Source: Ensifer adhaerens
GTDB taxonomy: Bacteria; Pseudomonadota; Alphaproteobacteria; Rhizobiales; Rhizobiaceae
Direction: 5' to 3'
NCBI RefSeq assembly: GCF_013283195.1
Contig: NZ_JABEKT010000001.1
Location: 1,152,795 to 1,216,794, forward strand
Length of the DNA stretch: 64,000 nt
Below are positions 15,758 to 25,612 of the stretch, piece after piece. The position numbers and the translations under genes are program-made. Position 1 is the stretch's first letter. Each line of letters starts with the position of its first letter. The notes under the pieces were generated by a model. That model saw nothing but the letters and a program-made list of their open reading frames with translations, had not been told where the DNA came from and ran no database searches.

Positions 15758-18025
15758 ATGGAAACTGCCGCACGAAAGGCCGGCGCTGCTGGCGGTGACA
15801 TCCCAGGTTCACTTGAACTGGCTCTCACCCGAGCGCCTGCCGACCTCCTTCATGAGCTGCGCAGGGCTTGGGGTCTGAACCGATCGGGTCCCATCTGGGT
15901 CGTTGGCCGGGTATGGGTCAAGTCCCTGACGGATGGGCGCGAACTGTGGTTTCTCGACGACATCGAGCATCCGGAAAGTGGCGCAGGTCTTCTATACCCG
16001 ACACTTCCAGGCGTGCAAGGTCGCGACGACCCTGAACCATCTGCCGCATTCATCCCGCCGGGCCCGTCCCGTAAAGTGATAGGTCTGCGTGACGCTGAGG
16101 CAGGCAAACAATGGGCCGTCGCCGAACTTGAGCTTTCATCTCTTACTGAACGCCGAAAGCGCCGAAATCCATGGCTCCTCAACGTACGCTCGGGCACAAT
16201 GCGACTTCTGGCTGACCTTCCGGCCGAATGGCAGGTCGCAGTATCCGGCTCTGAAGCCGTAAGGCGAATCTCGGCCTTGGCGCGGCATGAGATCGAGAGC
16301 CACGTTCGCAAGGTGGTCCTGCAAGAGGACCAGGAACTAGCCCGTCGGCATGCGGACAACGTCGAGACGCTAAGCAGGCTGGATGGGGATCGACGCCAGG
16401 CACAGGATAATGCTCGTGCGGCCAGGGCCAAGATTGAGGCGGACCTCGCCAAGCATCGCCAACGCCGCGACGAAGCTGAACGCAGTGCCGCAGATCTGCA
16501 AGTCCAGCTTGGCATCGAGCAAGAGCGGTTTGCCGCGTACAAAAGCACCGTGGAGCAGGAGAAGCAGCTTATGGAAATCAACTATCGCCGGCTGACGGAT
16601 CTGCTCACCGAGAAGGGCAATCGGCTCGTTGCCCTGGGACTGGCCGATGCCGAAGACGTCGCTGCGCTCATACCCCAGATGACGGGCCCGGAAGATGAGC
16701 GATCTGGCGTAGGTTTCACTGACGCCCTTGCCGGTGATTATGCCCGCCTCGCGCCATTGCTCCAAAGCAGGCTGGCTGAAGCCGGCCTGCTTTATTCTCA
16801 GGCCCAGCTTCGCGACTTTCTGGCGTTGTTGCGCACTCGCGACCTCATTGTGCTGGCGGGAGACTCCGGTTCTGGCAAGACGAGCCTGGTGCGTGCGGCC
16901 GCGGCAGCGATCGGAGGTGTCTGCACGGTAATTCCGGTCAAGCCCAACTGGACTGGTCCCGAGGACCTGCTCGGCTACTATAATCCGATCGAGCGAAGCT
17001 ATCAGGCCACGCCTTTCCTTCTCGCACTCCAGGTCGCATCGCGCAGTCCTCACGTGCCGCATTTCATCTGCCTGGACGAGATGAACCTGGCACGGGTAGA
17101 GCACTACTTCGCCGATTTCCTTAGCTTGCTTGAGAGCCGCTCCACGTCACCCGAGATCCACTTGTACACGGCCGACGAGGAACGTCACGTCGTCGTGGAG
17201 CAAGGAATCTTCCTAGCCGTGGACGCTGAGGCGCGCCGCCGCACGGGACTTCCTGATACTGCAACGCTGGAGGAAATTCTCCGTCACGACCAAGCCAACG
17301 CCGAACTTCATCGTCTCGGAGGCCTGGCGGACAACGAGTCCGTGCTGGTGCATCATACCCGCCTACGACGCTCGCTGGCGGCCCAGCTTCGCATGCCCAC
17401 CTCGCTTACTCTTCCGTCGAACGTGTGGATCCTTGGCGCAGTGAACATGGACGACACGACGCATCAGCTTTCACCCAAGGTGCTCGACCGTGTGCAGGTA
17501 CTGCGTTTTCGGAACCCCATGCTGGCCGATTGGGACGCAATCGAGCGAGAAATCCGGGATGTCGCGTCAACGCCGGCCTCTGTGAAGGCCTCCTTGCGAA
17601 TGATGCCACACGAACTCGGTCAGCGTGCCGACTATCCTGCTTTCGATCGCAGCGACTTAAATGTGGCCTTCCTTTTGCGGATCGCGCGGCAGTATCTGGA
17701 CCCGCTGGGGGTGGAATTCGGACTGCGCGCCGTGCGCCAGTCCCAGGGGTACATCGAGGCCGCCACTGCTGCCGGGATCGGCTCAGATGAGGCGTTGGAC
17801 AATGTGGTCAAGCACAAGATCCTGCCGAAGATCGCGTTTGATTCTGCGCGCCCCGCCGGCAATGGGCGGTCACGACGCGAACTTCTGATGGATTTGAGCG
17901 CCGAATTGGGCAAGCGATTTGAAAATGCAGGACTCGATCCAGACACAAGCAGCGTTGCGGATCTGGAGCGCATGATCAAATTTGCCGAGGGCAACAACGG
18001 CATCGTCAACTACTGGCTGCGCTAA
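15758..18025 (+). CDS. McrB-like AAA+ ATPase with coiled coil
   Basis: A 755-residue protein. An N-terminal domain of unknown fold (~1–170) is followed by a long charged coiled coil (~185–285) and then an AAA+ module. Walker A GDSGSGKTS is at ~367–375, Walker B FICLDEMNL at ~435–443, and the McrB-type sensor/NMDDTTHQLSPKVLDR block at ~560–575. The LDEMNLA and NMDD forms mark the McrB branch, whose members are NTP-driven motors that activate an McrC-type nuclease against foreign or modified DNA. It is followed after 8 nt by the 875-residue nuclease gene, the usual pairing. The N-terminal sensor domain is not that of classical McrB, so the target is unknown. Confidence 0.87.
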   Translation: METAARKAGAAGGDIPGSLELALTRAPADLLHELRRAWGLNRSGPIWVVGRVWVKSLTDGRELWFLDDIEHPESGAGLLYPTLPGVQGRDDPEPSAAFIPPGPSRKVIGLRDAEAGKQWAVAELELSSLTERRKRRNPWLLNVRSGTMRLLADLPAEWQVAVSGSEAVRRISALARHEIESHVRKVVLQEDQELARRHADNVETLSRLDGDRRQAQDNARAARAKIEADLAKHRQRRDEAERSAADLQVQLGIEQERFAAYKSTVEQEKQLMEINYRRLTDLLTEKGNRLVALGLADAEDVAALIPQMTGPEDERSGVGFTDALAGDYARLAPLLQSRLAEAGLLYSQAQLRDFLALLRTRDLIVLAGDSGSGKTSLVRAAAAAIGGVCTVIPVKPNWTGPEDLLGYYNPIERSYQATPFLLALQVASRSPHVPHFICLDEMNLARVEHYFADFLSLLESRSTSPEIHLYTADEERHVVVEQGIFLAVDAEARRRTGLPDTATLEEILRHDQANAELHRLGGLADNESVLVHHTRLRRSLAAQLRMPTSLTLPSNVWILGAVNMDDTTHQLSPKVLDRVQVLRFRNPMLADWDAIEREIRDVASTPASVKASLRMMPHELGQRADYPAFDRSDLNVAFLLRIARQYLDPLGVEFGLRAVRQSQGYIEAATAAGIGSDEALDNVVKHKILPKIAFDSARPAGNGRSRRELLMDLSAELGKRFENAGLDPDTSSVADLERMIKFAEGNNGIVNYWLR

Positions 18026-18033
18026 GCCGTGCC

Positions 18034-20661
18034 ATGGGGGTTTTGGCGCACTATCTCGATATTGAATGGCAGGCTCCAGGCGTAGCGCGCCGAGTGGAGG
18101 TGTCGACTTATCCCATCGAGATCGAGACCGCGCCAGATGGTACGCTTCATGCCGAAGTATCGATTTTCCGGGACTTTGCCCCATGGGTTGGCCTTCAGTT
18201 GTCAGGTGCTCTGGCTGGCGTCGAGCCGTGCACAATCAACGCCGAGAATGAACGCTTGCCGTGGCTGCAGGTGTCCGACGGTGGTGACCGAATGTGGTGG
18301 ATCCCCGAGACAGGCTGGAGCAAGGCCGGCAACAAGCATGTCTCGGAAATGCATCGCTCGTTCGGTTCGTTTTCAGTCGAGCTGGGCTCTCGCCAGAAGC
18401 TCATCCTCGACGCCGTGGCATTGGAGCTCGATCGTGCGCATGCCCAGGAATACCTTGACGATTTCACAGATGAACTCGTTTGGCTTGCGATAGGGCGCCC
18501 GACCGGCGCATTGGGCGAGGTGGGATCGGACAACAGTCGTGATCTGCTGTTTGCCCTCAAAGGGTTCACTGACGCCGCCAGCCGCGTTCTCGAGCATCCG
18601 GCCCGCGAAATCCGCGAAGTGACCGGCGTAGTAGCAACGGCACGGGTCCGTCCCAATTCGGAGACTTTCCGCGCCGTGATGCGTCGGCCGGGAGCTCGAA
18701 GCTACCCGGGCCGAACAGCACAGGAAAGCGCCGACATTCCGGAGAACCGCTATCTCCGTGGCCTTGTCGAGCACTGCCGCCGCCTTGCGCGATCCCTCGC
18801 CCGCTCGTCCAGCCACCATCAAGCCCATCTTGCTGCCAGAGCAGTGCGCGAGAAATCACGAGCAGCCGACCTGCTGGCCGTGGAGAGGGTCGCGGTCGAT
18901 CCCGAGATTTTTGACAACCAGCTTTCTGACATTCGTAAGCGCCTCGATTCCATAGCTACCTGGTCCGGTTCCTCGGTCGCGCCAGAGCCAGGCGAGCGAC
19001 AATACCGGTTCACCGTCGGCAAGGAATTCAAGGGAGACAGAGGGGCTGCCAAGGAATTTTTCTATCGCAATCCCGATCGCGATGACCGTTATGACGAGCG
19101 CGAAGGCATTATTTTCAGTGTGGCGCGGCTCCCCGACGATCTCCATGACTTAGTGATTGCCGCATGCCGTTTCGACAAGGATATCTGTCTAGACCTAACG
19201 GGGAACGCGGTCATCACCACCTTCCGGACAGCTAATGGCAAGGTAGGTCGCCGAGCGACTTTCACGCACATATCAAATGCTTTTCCCCATTCGCCGGTAC
19301 TTGTGCGTCGCGAGACCGCGCGATCCCGATATGAACGAGATGGATGGCATCGGCCGATAGGCCGCACGGAGCGTGAAGAATATCGGCTTGAAGCGAACAC
19401 GGCACTCACACGCGCCGGCCATTTTGCAGAGCGCGTTGAAGGTAGTGCGATCGTCTCGTCTGAACTGAACGTCGTCGCAAATTCACTCGATCAGCAGGAC
19501 GCGGCATGGGAACATCTCAGGGTCGTTTCCAGCTCGAAATTTCCGCTGGGGATGCGCTTTTTTCAGGCGCCGATCTACGCCGCGGCACTGGCTACCTACC
19601 ATAGGGTCTCTGAATTGGAAAAACGCACAGGTCTCAGCGGAGATGTTCTCGACAGGCTGGGGCGCATCAACACGCTGCACGCCAGTGCGCTCTACGAACG
19701 CTGGTGCCTGATCAAAATTATCGGCATCCTGATGCAGGATTTCGGCTTCGAGCCACAGGGGGGCTGGGTGCAGCATCTGGTCACGTCCATATCGCCAGCC
19801 GGACAGCCAAATGACGCCGGTTTTTCACTGAGCTTCACGCGGGTACATCCGAGCATGACCGCCCGCCTCGATGTTGAGCCCACGCTGGCTAATGGTCGTC
19901 GCCCCGACTTCCGCCTGCGCTTCACCGTCGGCGGCGCCCCGGTTTCGAAGAGCGGTGATGATGAACGGGGCTGGGGGCGTCGCCGGCCTATCTTTCGAGA
20001 TGTGACACGGCCGCAGTCCGGCCTGGTCATGGACGCCAAGTTTCGTACCCGGTGGAAGCCAGATGAGCTTCCTTCGATGTTGAGGGTACTGGTCGATACG
20101 AAGAAGTACGGCCAAGACGGCGACCGCGTCTTTATCCTCCAACCTGCGAAGGCCGCTATCGCACACCAGACCTCTCCGCTCGGCTGGAGCCGGGATTGCG
20201 ATTATGGGCAGGAACATCCCACGGGACACGCTCACGGCAGCATTCAACTTGCCGCCGACCCTATATCTGGCGCGGCGTCCTTGACCAATCTGCGACGCCT
20301 GATCGCTCTCCAGCTTCAGCAGGTGTTTCCGGAGCTCGAGGTCGGAGAAGTGCGGGATGGAAACGGCGACGGGAATGCCGGGCGTTGGAGCAATACTACC
20401 GAAAATTGCCGATCGAATTCCACCTTCTGTATCGCCTGCGGAGAGGCGCATGAGCCAGCGGACGTCAAGCCAGATCGGACCGAAAGAGGAAACCGAAAAT
20501 GGTACTACAGTTGCAGCCGGTGCGGCACTGGCACCATGCAGACGCGCTGTTTCGGCTGTGGGACATTTTTGCACAAGAACGGCCTACAGATGACCTACCA
20601 TCTGACCGTCGCCGATCAGATCTCCAACGTGGTCTGTTATGAGTGCGGCGCGGGCTTTTGA
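18034..20661 (+). CDS. McrC-like/DUF2357-type PD-(D/E)XK nuclease with C-terminal zinc ribbons
   Basis: An 875-residue protein. The N-terminal beta-rich region and helical middle resemble DUF2357 proteins that pair with McrB-like ATPases. The nuclease core is around residues 620–690: RPDFRLRF supplies the first Asp, and VMDAKFRTRW supplies the D-x-K pair of a PD-(D/E)XK site. The last ~80 residues hold four CxxC pairs (CIACGE, CSRCGT, CFGCGT, CYECGA), which suggests two zinc ribbons, an addition not found in classical McrC. The gene starts 8 nt after the ATPase gene. It is the likely effector that cuts DNA when the ATPase engages a target. DUF2357 is recalled from memory and not searched. Confidence 0.8.
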   Translation: MGVLAHYLDIEWQAPGVARRVEVSTYPIEIETAPDGTLHAEVSIFRDFAPWVGLQLSGALAGVEPCTINAENERLPWLQVSDGGDRMWWIPETGWSKAGNKHVSEMHRSFGSFSVELGSRQKLILDAVALELDRAHAQEYLDDFTDELVWLAIGRPTGALGEVGSDNSRDLLFALKGFTDAASRVLEHPAREIREVTGVVATARVRPNSETFRAVMRRPGARSYPGRTAQESADIPENRYLRGLVEHCRRLARSLARSSSHHQAHLAARAVREKSRAADLLAVERVAVDPEIFDNQLSDIRKRLDSIATWSGSSVAPEPGERQYRFTVGKEFKGDRGAAKEFFYRNPDRDDRYDEREGIIFSVARLPDDLHDLVIAACRFDKDICLDLTGNAVITTFRTANGKVGRRATFTHISNAFPHSPVLVRRETARSRYERDGWHRPIGRTEREEYRLEANTALTRAGHFAERVEGSAIVSSELNVVANSLDQQDAAWEHLRVVSSSKFPLGMRFFQAPIYAAALATYHRVSELEKRTGLSGDVLDRLGRINTLHASALYERWCLIKIIGILMQDFGFEPQGGWVQHLVTSISPAGQPNDAGFSLSFTRVHPSMTARLDVEPTLANGRRPDFRLRFTVGGAPVSKSGDDERGWGRRRPIFRDVTRPQSGLVMDAKFRTRWKPDELPSMLRVLVDTKKYGQDGDRVFILQPAKAAIAHQTSPLGWSRDCDYGQEHPTGHAHGSIQLAADPISGAASLTNLRRLIALQLQQVFPELEVGEVRDGNGDGNAGRWSNTTENCRSNSTFCIACGEAHEPADVKPDRTERGNRKWYYSCSRCGTGTMQTRCFGCGTFLHKNGLQMTYHLTVADQISNVVCYECGAGF

Positions 20662-20939
20662 CTACTGGTGGGAAATAATTGATGTGAGCCAGTACTTCAG
20701 GTTTGATCGGATTTTCGCTGAATGGTGCTATCGGCCCCAAACGACGGTCGTTGGTCACGGCTTGTTTGGGGGCGGTCGAACAAGGTCCCCAGCCGCTTTT
20801 TCTACAAAGCTCCAAGCGTCGGTGGGATCTGAAGAATATCACATATTTGACGCGAAATCGCGCCAACTGACTGTAGAAACGTCACTTTTTGGGTGAAAAG
20901 TGACGGCCAGCAAACGGCGGAAATGGGACCAAAAAGTGC

Positions 20940-20960
20940 TTGCTTGGGGGGCTTGGATTC
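20940..20960. other. Degenerate internal att-like core
   Basis: Matches the 21-bp att core at 16 of 21 positions in the same place relative to the left-end repeat. It is probably the attachment core of a related element that used a slightly different tRNA 3' end, or a decayed site. Confidence 0.55.
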
Positions 20961-21101
20961 CTCCCCCATTATTTCAACGACTTAGCTGAAAATCGTTGAA
21001 ATTCCCTCTGTTTTCCCATCGCGAGCGACCGTGGATGCCACCTTTGTGCCCTGGCATTGGGCATCAGTCAACAGGAGAGAGCCAGCGGCAATTATTTCCG
21101 C
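20955..21101 (+). repeat. Internal copy of the island left end, R2
   Basis: A ~147-bp segment aligned to 13791–13933; 57 bp (21020–21076) differ by a single base. It carries TGGGCATCA at 21058–21066 and ends in the same palindrome. Confidence 0.85.
21085..21101. repeat. Module-boundary palindrome, copy 2
   Basis: GCGGCAATTATTTCCGC, at the end of repeat R2 and between the McrBC-like and PLD modules. Confidence 0.75.
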
Positions 21102-21170
21102 TGACCGACCTTGCGGCAAGGCGGCCATAACGCGCCCGGCAAGATTGATGAAGCCGTCGGTAGGGAGCAG

Positions 21171-21272
21171 TTACTTCAATGCCTCAAAGATGAAGAGCAG
21201 CCGGGTCTGGGCAAAATCCGACTTCTTGACCAGAAGCCGCTGCTTTTCGGCCTCGCGTCGATAGACCTGCAT
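21171..21272 (-). pseudogene. Short decayed frame, possible RepB/ParB-like C-terminal fragment
   Basis: A 33-codon minus-strand frame (MQVYRREAEKQRLLVKKSDF...) ending at 21171. Its EAEKQRLLVKKSDFAQTRLLFI pattern weakly recalls C-terminal parts of plasmid-partition-type proteins of rhizobial islands. It has no upstream gene body, so if real it is a remnant. Low confidence. Confidence 0.25.
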
Positions 21273-21451
21273 AATTGACTAGTTTCGTCCCCTAAATCTA
21301 ATCCTCCACGGTGAAGCGTCATCGTGGGCGGATCCGCCCCGATCGAGTTGCGTTACGGGTAAAAAAGAGACAATCATAGCGAGATTACAGTATCCGCTAG
21401 ATCGTGTTGCAGTAATGGGCAGACTTTCGAGGTGGCTTAGAGGGGAAAGCC

Positions 21452-23791
21452 TTGAATCCATTAGACTTGGTATCGGGAGCGCCGTGGCAAAGCGTCGCGT
21501 TTACGACCTATGCGTTGAGTCTGTCGTTTTTCGAGTCAGTTGTCCTTGATCGTCTAGTCCGAGGCGGCAGTCGGTCGGCTCTCATCCTCGCAGATCCCGA
21601 AGGGGTGCGATCGGGACTCAGCGAGGAAGGCGCTCGACGTGCCGGTCGCGACTACGACATCGAGCCGGTCGGCTGCACAACGGGCGTCTTTCATCCAAAG
21701 ATAAGCGTCTTCGCGTCTGCGGACGACGCCCATATACTCGTCGGTTCGGGTAACCTCACATTTGGCGGTTGGGGAGGCAATTTGGAGGTTGTAGAACACC
21801 TCCATCCAAGTTTCGCCTCAGACGCGATGGCCGACGCGGCAGACATGTTCGAGCTACTCGCCATGTCCGAACGCATTCAGACGGCGGCAGGCCCTGCTTT
21901 CATTCGATTGGCAGATACTCTTCGCGCTGCGAACCACACCGGACCAAGGACTGGCGCGGTACGAATTATCCACAGCGTTGGCGGCTCCATCGGCTCGGAG
22001 ATCGCGCGGTTTGCTGATGAACTCGGCGGTGCCCGAAGGATTACTGTCGTATCCCCTTATCACGACCTCGATGGGCGCGGAGTCGACGCTTTGTCCGACT
22101 TGTTGTCGTGCCACGATGTTCGACTACACGTTCATGAAGACGGCAACGTTCGTGGGATTGGAGCGGTCTCGTGGCCGTTTGAGGGAAAACGCAAACGCGA
22201 CGCAGTCGAAGTCCCACTACCGTTCAAGGCTGATGGCCGTCTTCTTCACGCAAAGTCAATCGAAATCATGTGCCAACGAGGGAGGTTGTTGGTAGCAGGC
22301 AGCGCCAACAGCACCCATGCTGGGTTGTTCGGGGCAAACGTCGAGGCGTCGGTCCTTCGTATCCAACGGCAAACGTTGATGGGGTGGAAGACGTCTTCCG
22401 CGGACGTACCGCAACGACCAGACGCGCAGGCGGCAGACGATGGTGAGGAGACCACAGGCGGTGTCGGTGTTCTCCGGGCTTCGCTTGAGGGCGGCGCGAT
22501 AAAGGCCACCGTAATTACCCCTAAGGTCCGTGGCCGCGTAAAAGTCTGCGTGCGAACAGTTCGGAGAACTCGCGAGCTTGGCTATGCTGATATCGATTCG
22601 ACTGGCCGCCTGAGCATTGAGGCACATGGCCTCGAACAAGAGGCCTGGGAAATTGGGCGTCTTGTTCTTCGGCTAGAGCAGCAAGAGACGGTGGTCGAAG
22701 GGTTCGTTGCCATCACTGTAGCAACAGAGTTGGTTCGAAGGGCGGGTCCGATGGCGACTCGTCTGTTCGCAGTCCTTGCAGGCAATGAGACCCCAGCAGA
22801 CGTTGCAGCCATGTTGGCATGGTTTCGTGAGGATCCTAACAGATTGCCTCGCGTAGCGAAGGAATCAACGGCTTCCGCAGGGGGCGACGAAAACAAGACT
22901 CCGACATTCGTGAATTTTGAAAGCCTCGATGGTTCGATTGAAGACATTCGTCACGAAGCCAGCGGGAATGGTTCGGCCGCTTGGAAGAACGCTATGGCAT
23001 TGCTACGCTCGGCATTTTCGACACCGCGCGGGCCCTGGAACTCCGAACGAGATGACGACGCCGACGACGACGATAAGAAAACAAACGCGAAACGCACTAA
23101 GGAAAATGATCAGCAGAATGCAAAGTCGATTGAGCATTTCGAGGCTCTGCTTCCCAAGATGCTCGACTCGAAAAGTTCCGTAGCAGATCCTTTCCTGGCC
23201 CTCACTCTGACGCATTTTGTGGCTGATCGAATACGACCGCCGTCTGTGAAAGTACGATCTTGGATTAGTCAGATACTGCCCGCTATAACGTCCTTCAACG
23301 GCGCGGCCGCTGATCAGGCGTTGGCGTCCTTCTTAGTATATTACGGGACGGATGTCGCACCGAACAGTGCTGCAAGGGCGAGGCGTGCCCTCCTACTTCG
23401 GGACGTTGATCTAGGCACGCTGATCCCCGGCATCTTCGAGTCCATACCGGCCTTCATGGAGTTGCTTGCGCAAGATCTCAATCCAGCGGAGTTCATTGAG
23501 TGCATTATTCGCTCCAAGACCGGTGGCGAGGAAGTTCGTGCCTATCTGCTTGCGGCCGCCGCAGAGGTGCCTTTCGAAGGCTCCGTGCTCTTGTCGAAGT
23601 CGGACCAATGGGTAAAGCTTAAGAAGGCCCTGACCGATCGAGACCTTTTCGGCAAGTTCTCCGTCTTCAAGACACGGCCCTCTGGCTGCCCGCGTTGTCG
23701 CATGAATTTGCCGTTGGCGCGCTCCGCCGACCTTCGTCAACTCGGCGTCACTGAATGCTGCGGCCGTATTATTCTATGCGAGGAAATCTGA
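21452..23791 (+). CDS. Phospholipase D-fold protein (DrmC-like in role) with C-terminal zinc ribbon
   Basis: A 779-residue protein with two HKD half-sites: HPKISVF...VGSGNLTFGGW (from ~residue 80) and LLHAKSIEI...GSANSTHAGLFG (from ~265), the PLD superfamily signature. An acidic, low-complexity linker (DDDADDDDKK) lies at ~530–550. The C-terminus carries CPRC...CC...C, a possible zinc ribbon. PLD-fold proteins are accessory nucleases or binding modules in DISARM (DrmC) and related systems, but DrmC itself is much shorter. The start is a TTG at 21452 with GAGGGGAAAGCC in front. Its stop overlaps the next start (TGATG), so the two proteins are translationally coupled. Confidence 0.85.
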   Translation: MNPLDLVSGAPWQSVAFTTYALSLSFFESVVLDRLVRGGSRSALILADPEGVRSGLSEEGARRAGRDYDIEPVGCTTGVFHPKISVFASADDAHILVGSGNLTFGGWGGNLEVVEHLHPSFASDAMADAADMFELLAMSERIQTAAGPAFIRLADTLRAANHTGPRTGAVRIIHSVGGSIGSEIARFADELGGARRITVVSPYHDLDGRGVDALSDLLSCHDVRLHVHEDGNVRGIGAVSWPFEGKRKRDAVEVPLPFKADGRLLHAKSIEIMCQRGRLLVAGSANSTHAGLFGANVEASVLRIQRQTLMGWKTSSADVPQRPDAQAADDGEETTGGVGVLRASLEGGAIKATVITPKVRGRVKVCVRTVRRTRELGYADIDSTGRLSIEAHGLEQEAWEIGRLVLRLEQQETVVEGFVAITVATELVRRAGPMATRLFAVLAGNETPADVAAMLAWFREDPNRLPRVAKESTASAGGDENKTPTFVNFESLDGSIEDIRHEASGNGSAAWKNAMALLRSAFSTPRGPWNSERDDDADDDDKKTNAKRTKENDQQNAKSIEHFEALLPKMLDSKSSVADPFLALTLTHFVADRIRPPSVKVRSWISQILPAITSFNGAAADQALASFLVYYGTDVAPNSAARARRALLLRDVDLGTLIPGIFESIPAFMELLAQDLNPAEFIECIIRSKTGGEEVRAYLLAAAAEVPFEGSVLLSKSDQWVKLKKALTDRDLFGKFSVFKTRPSGCPRCRMNLPLARSADLRQLGVTECCGRIILCEEI

Positions 23792-25287
23792 TGCCGGCGT
23801 CGCTAACCGAACTTCTTGAGGAAGCGGCTTCGAGAGAGGAGCCGCAGATCGCAAGCAAAATTGCCATAAGTCCCGGCGGCGTCGACCCTCTAGGACTCCG
23901 CCAGATCAATTTTGGGCTGATGGACCGAGTGTTTCCGAATCTGAACAACGTAGCCCGGCATATCAGACCTTACGTCATCATGGCTTGGGCATGGAGGAGA
24001 GTTCGCCGTATTCTGGAGAGCGACAAGAAAAAGGGCGCTACCGACTTCGAAATTCGCGACTTCGTAGATCGGATCGAAGCAATCTACGCCTGGTCACAGT
24101 TTTTGGTCGATCCAAACGCAGACCTTCCAGGAGCGGTCGCGATGCGGGAATTGCTTGATGCTGAAAGTTATGTTTTCGGCGGGGAGGAGTGGGAGCGCCG
24201 ACGGGACATGCGTCGCTATTCCACGGGTCTCATCTCTCCGCTGAACTACGGGCCTAGCCTGCAAACAATGGGCTGGATCAAAAGGGCAGATGAAGGAGTA
24301 GGCGTCTTCGTTACGCCGCAGGAGTTGGATCCTGTTCTTGACGCCTTCGAGCGGAAGTTTGAAGGCGAACTCGATCATCATGCCTTTAGTCGATTTGGCC
24401 AGGTAAGGGTAGGTCGCAAGGACGCTGTACGGTGGGGTAAGCTGTGGTCAATGGAGAAGCCTCTCAAGGTAGAGTGTGATGCATTGTACGAACGGCTCGG
24501 AGGATCGAAAGCGCCTGCTGCTCGTCAGGAGGGGATCGCGCTTGTCCTTGCAGGTGTTGAAGATCTCGGCATCGAAGATTATGACGTCAACGAGATCAGG
24601 GCGCGCATGTCGGACCCGCCGAATGTGTGGGACACCTCTGACACGCGCCCGGCCATCGCGTCTGATTGGCGTGCGGTTCAGGTGCGCCAAGTTTTCCGTC
24701 TCGCCTTGGAAGGACTATTCTTTTGGACCGTTGAAACGCTCGGTGACGGGCCGATGCACAGCCGGGCACTGGCCGATGAATTCATTGCCCAACTAGACAA
24801 AGCGCAGATGCCAGAAACGGCCTCCACGTGGCTGTTTTCGTCGCGGGCGAACAGCAATCCAGTCAAAGTCCTCGATCTGATCAAGGCCGCTTTGCGATCA
24901 CGGAACGGAATAGCCCCGGCAGTTCTCGCCGGATTGCGCCACAGCTTGCGAGAAGCGCCAGCCGAGGCCCTGGAGTTCGAGGCCTTTGATCGCCTGCCGC
25001 TCGCTCGGGCTCGCAAAGAAGCCGAGCAATGGCGCGATTTGACTCCGCGGGAGTTCTTGGTCCGAGCGATCGAGACATGGGTAATGGCTCAGCACACATA
25101 CTGGTGTGTCAATCGAGGAATGGCCGACGCACGCGGACGCGGCAAGACCATCCTGCGACTTCGCATTGTCATGGATGAGGGAGGTTGGACCCAGACGCCG
25201 GGTACCACGCTCGGTAACCCGCCAGAGGCCACCCCCGATCGTTTGGAAACCGCGCTAAATCTGCTTCGGGAATGCCGCGTATTGTGA
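23791..25287 (+). CDS. DUF6361-like protein coupled to the PLD protein
   Basis: A 498-residue, mostly alpha-helical protein with no catalytic motif I can see. The N-terminal block GGVDPLGLRQINFGLMDRVFPNLNNVARHIRPYVIMAWAWRR matches what I recall of DUF6361, a family found beside PLD-fold proteins and DEAD helicases in defence loci. It starts within the stop codon of the PLD gene (TGATG) and is preceded by GAGGAAATC, so fixed stoichiometry with that protein is likely. The role is unknown; a scaffold or regulatory subunit is possible. Confidence 0.72.
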   Translation: MPASLTELLEEAASREEPQIASKIAISPGGVDPLGLRQINFGLMDRVFPNLNNVARHIRPYVIMAWAWRRVRRILESDKKKGATDFEIRDFVDRIEAIYAWSQFLVDPNADLPGAVAMRELLDAESYVFGGEEWERRRDMRRYSTGLISPLNYGPSLQTMGWIKRADEGVGVFVTPQELDPVLDAFERKFEGELDHHAFSRFGQVRVGRKDAVRWGKLWSMEKPLKVECDALYERLGGSKAPAARQEGIALVLAGVEDLGIEDYDVNEIRARMSDPPNVWDTSDTRPAIASDWRAVQVRQVFRLALEGLFFWTVETLGDGPMHSRALADEFIAQLDKAQMPETASTWLFSSRANSNPVKVLDLIKAALRSRNGIAPAVLAGLRHSLREAPAEALEFEAFDRLPLARARKEAEQWRDLTPREFLVRAIETWVMAQHTYWCVNRGMADARGRGKTILRLRIVMDEGGWTQTPGTTLGNPPEATPDRLETALNLLRECRVL

Positions 25288-25612
25288 GGAAAGATGCTCT
25301 GGGCTCAAGATGTTACGGCACTGCCGACCATATGGTGCGGAGTTGAAAGCTGTTACCTGGTCTTCGATGCCTGGGTGGTTGCGCCCGGATGAACATCATC
25401 AGTGAGCGGAAATTATTTCCGCTTCTCTCCTCCATCAGAACGTTATGCGCGCGAAGTGATACGCTGAATGCGTCATCCTCGCCTAATCACATCTAAACCT
25501 TTGAAGTGGGGCGGCATTTTCCACAATGTGATGATCGAAAACCCAATTGTACTTTCACTCCCTGCTGTCTATCGTAAAAAAGTTCTTGTCGTTCAGATAG
25601 TTGGGCATCTCG
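25288..25612. other. Intergenic region upstream of the helicase operon
   Basis: It holds the perfect 17-bp palindrome at 25406–25422. The downstream half is AT-richer and probably contains the operon promoter, but I could not define clear -35/-10 boxes. Confidence 0.5.
25406..25422. repeat. Module-boundary palindrome, copy 3
   Basis: GCGGAAATTATTTCCGC, perfect except for the central base. It lies 118 bp after the DUF6361-like gene and about 190 bp before the helicase operon. Confidence 0.8.

Larger units (their letters stand above)
20662..21451. other. 790-bp intergenic junction carrying the internal island-end repeat
   Basis: Contains an att-like core (20940–20960), repeat R2 (20955–21101), the palindrome at 21085–21101 and a short decayed minus-strand frame (21171–21272). 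No intact gene is visible. This reads as the seam between two accreted elements. Confidence 0.7.
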
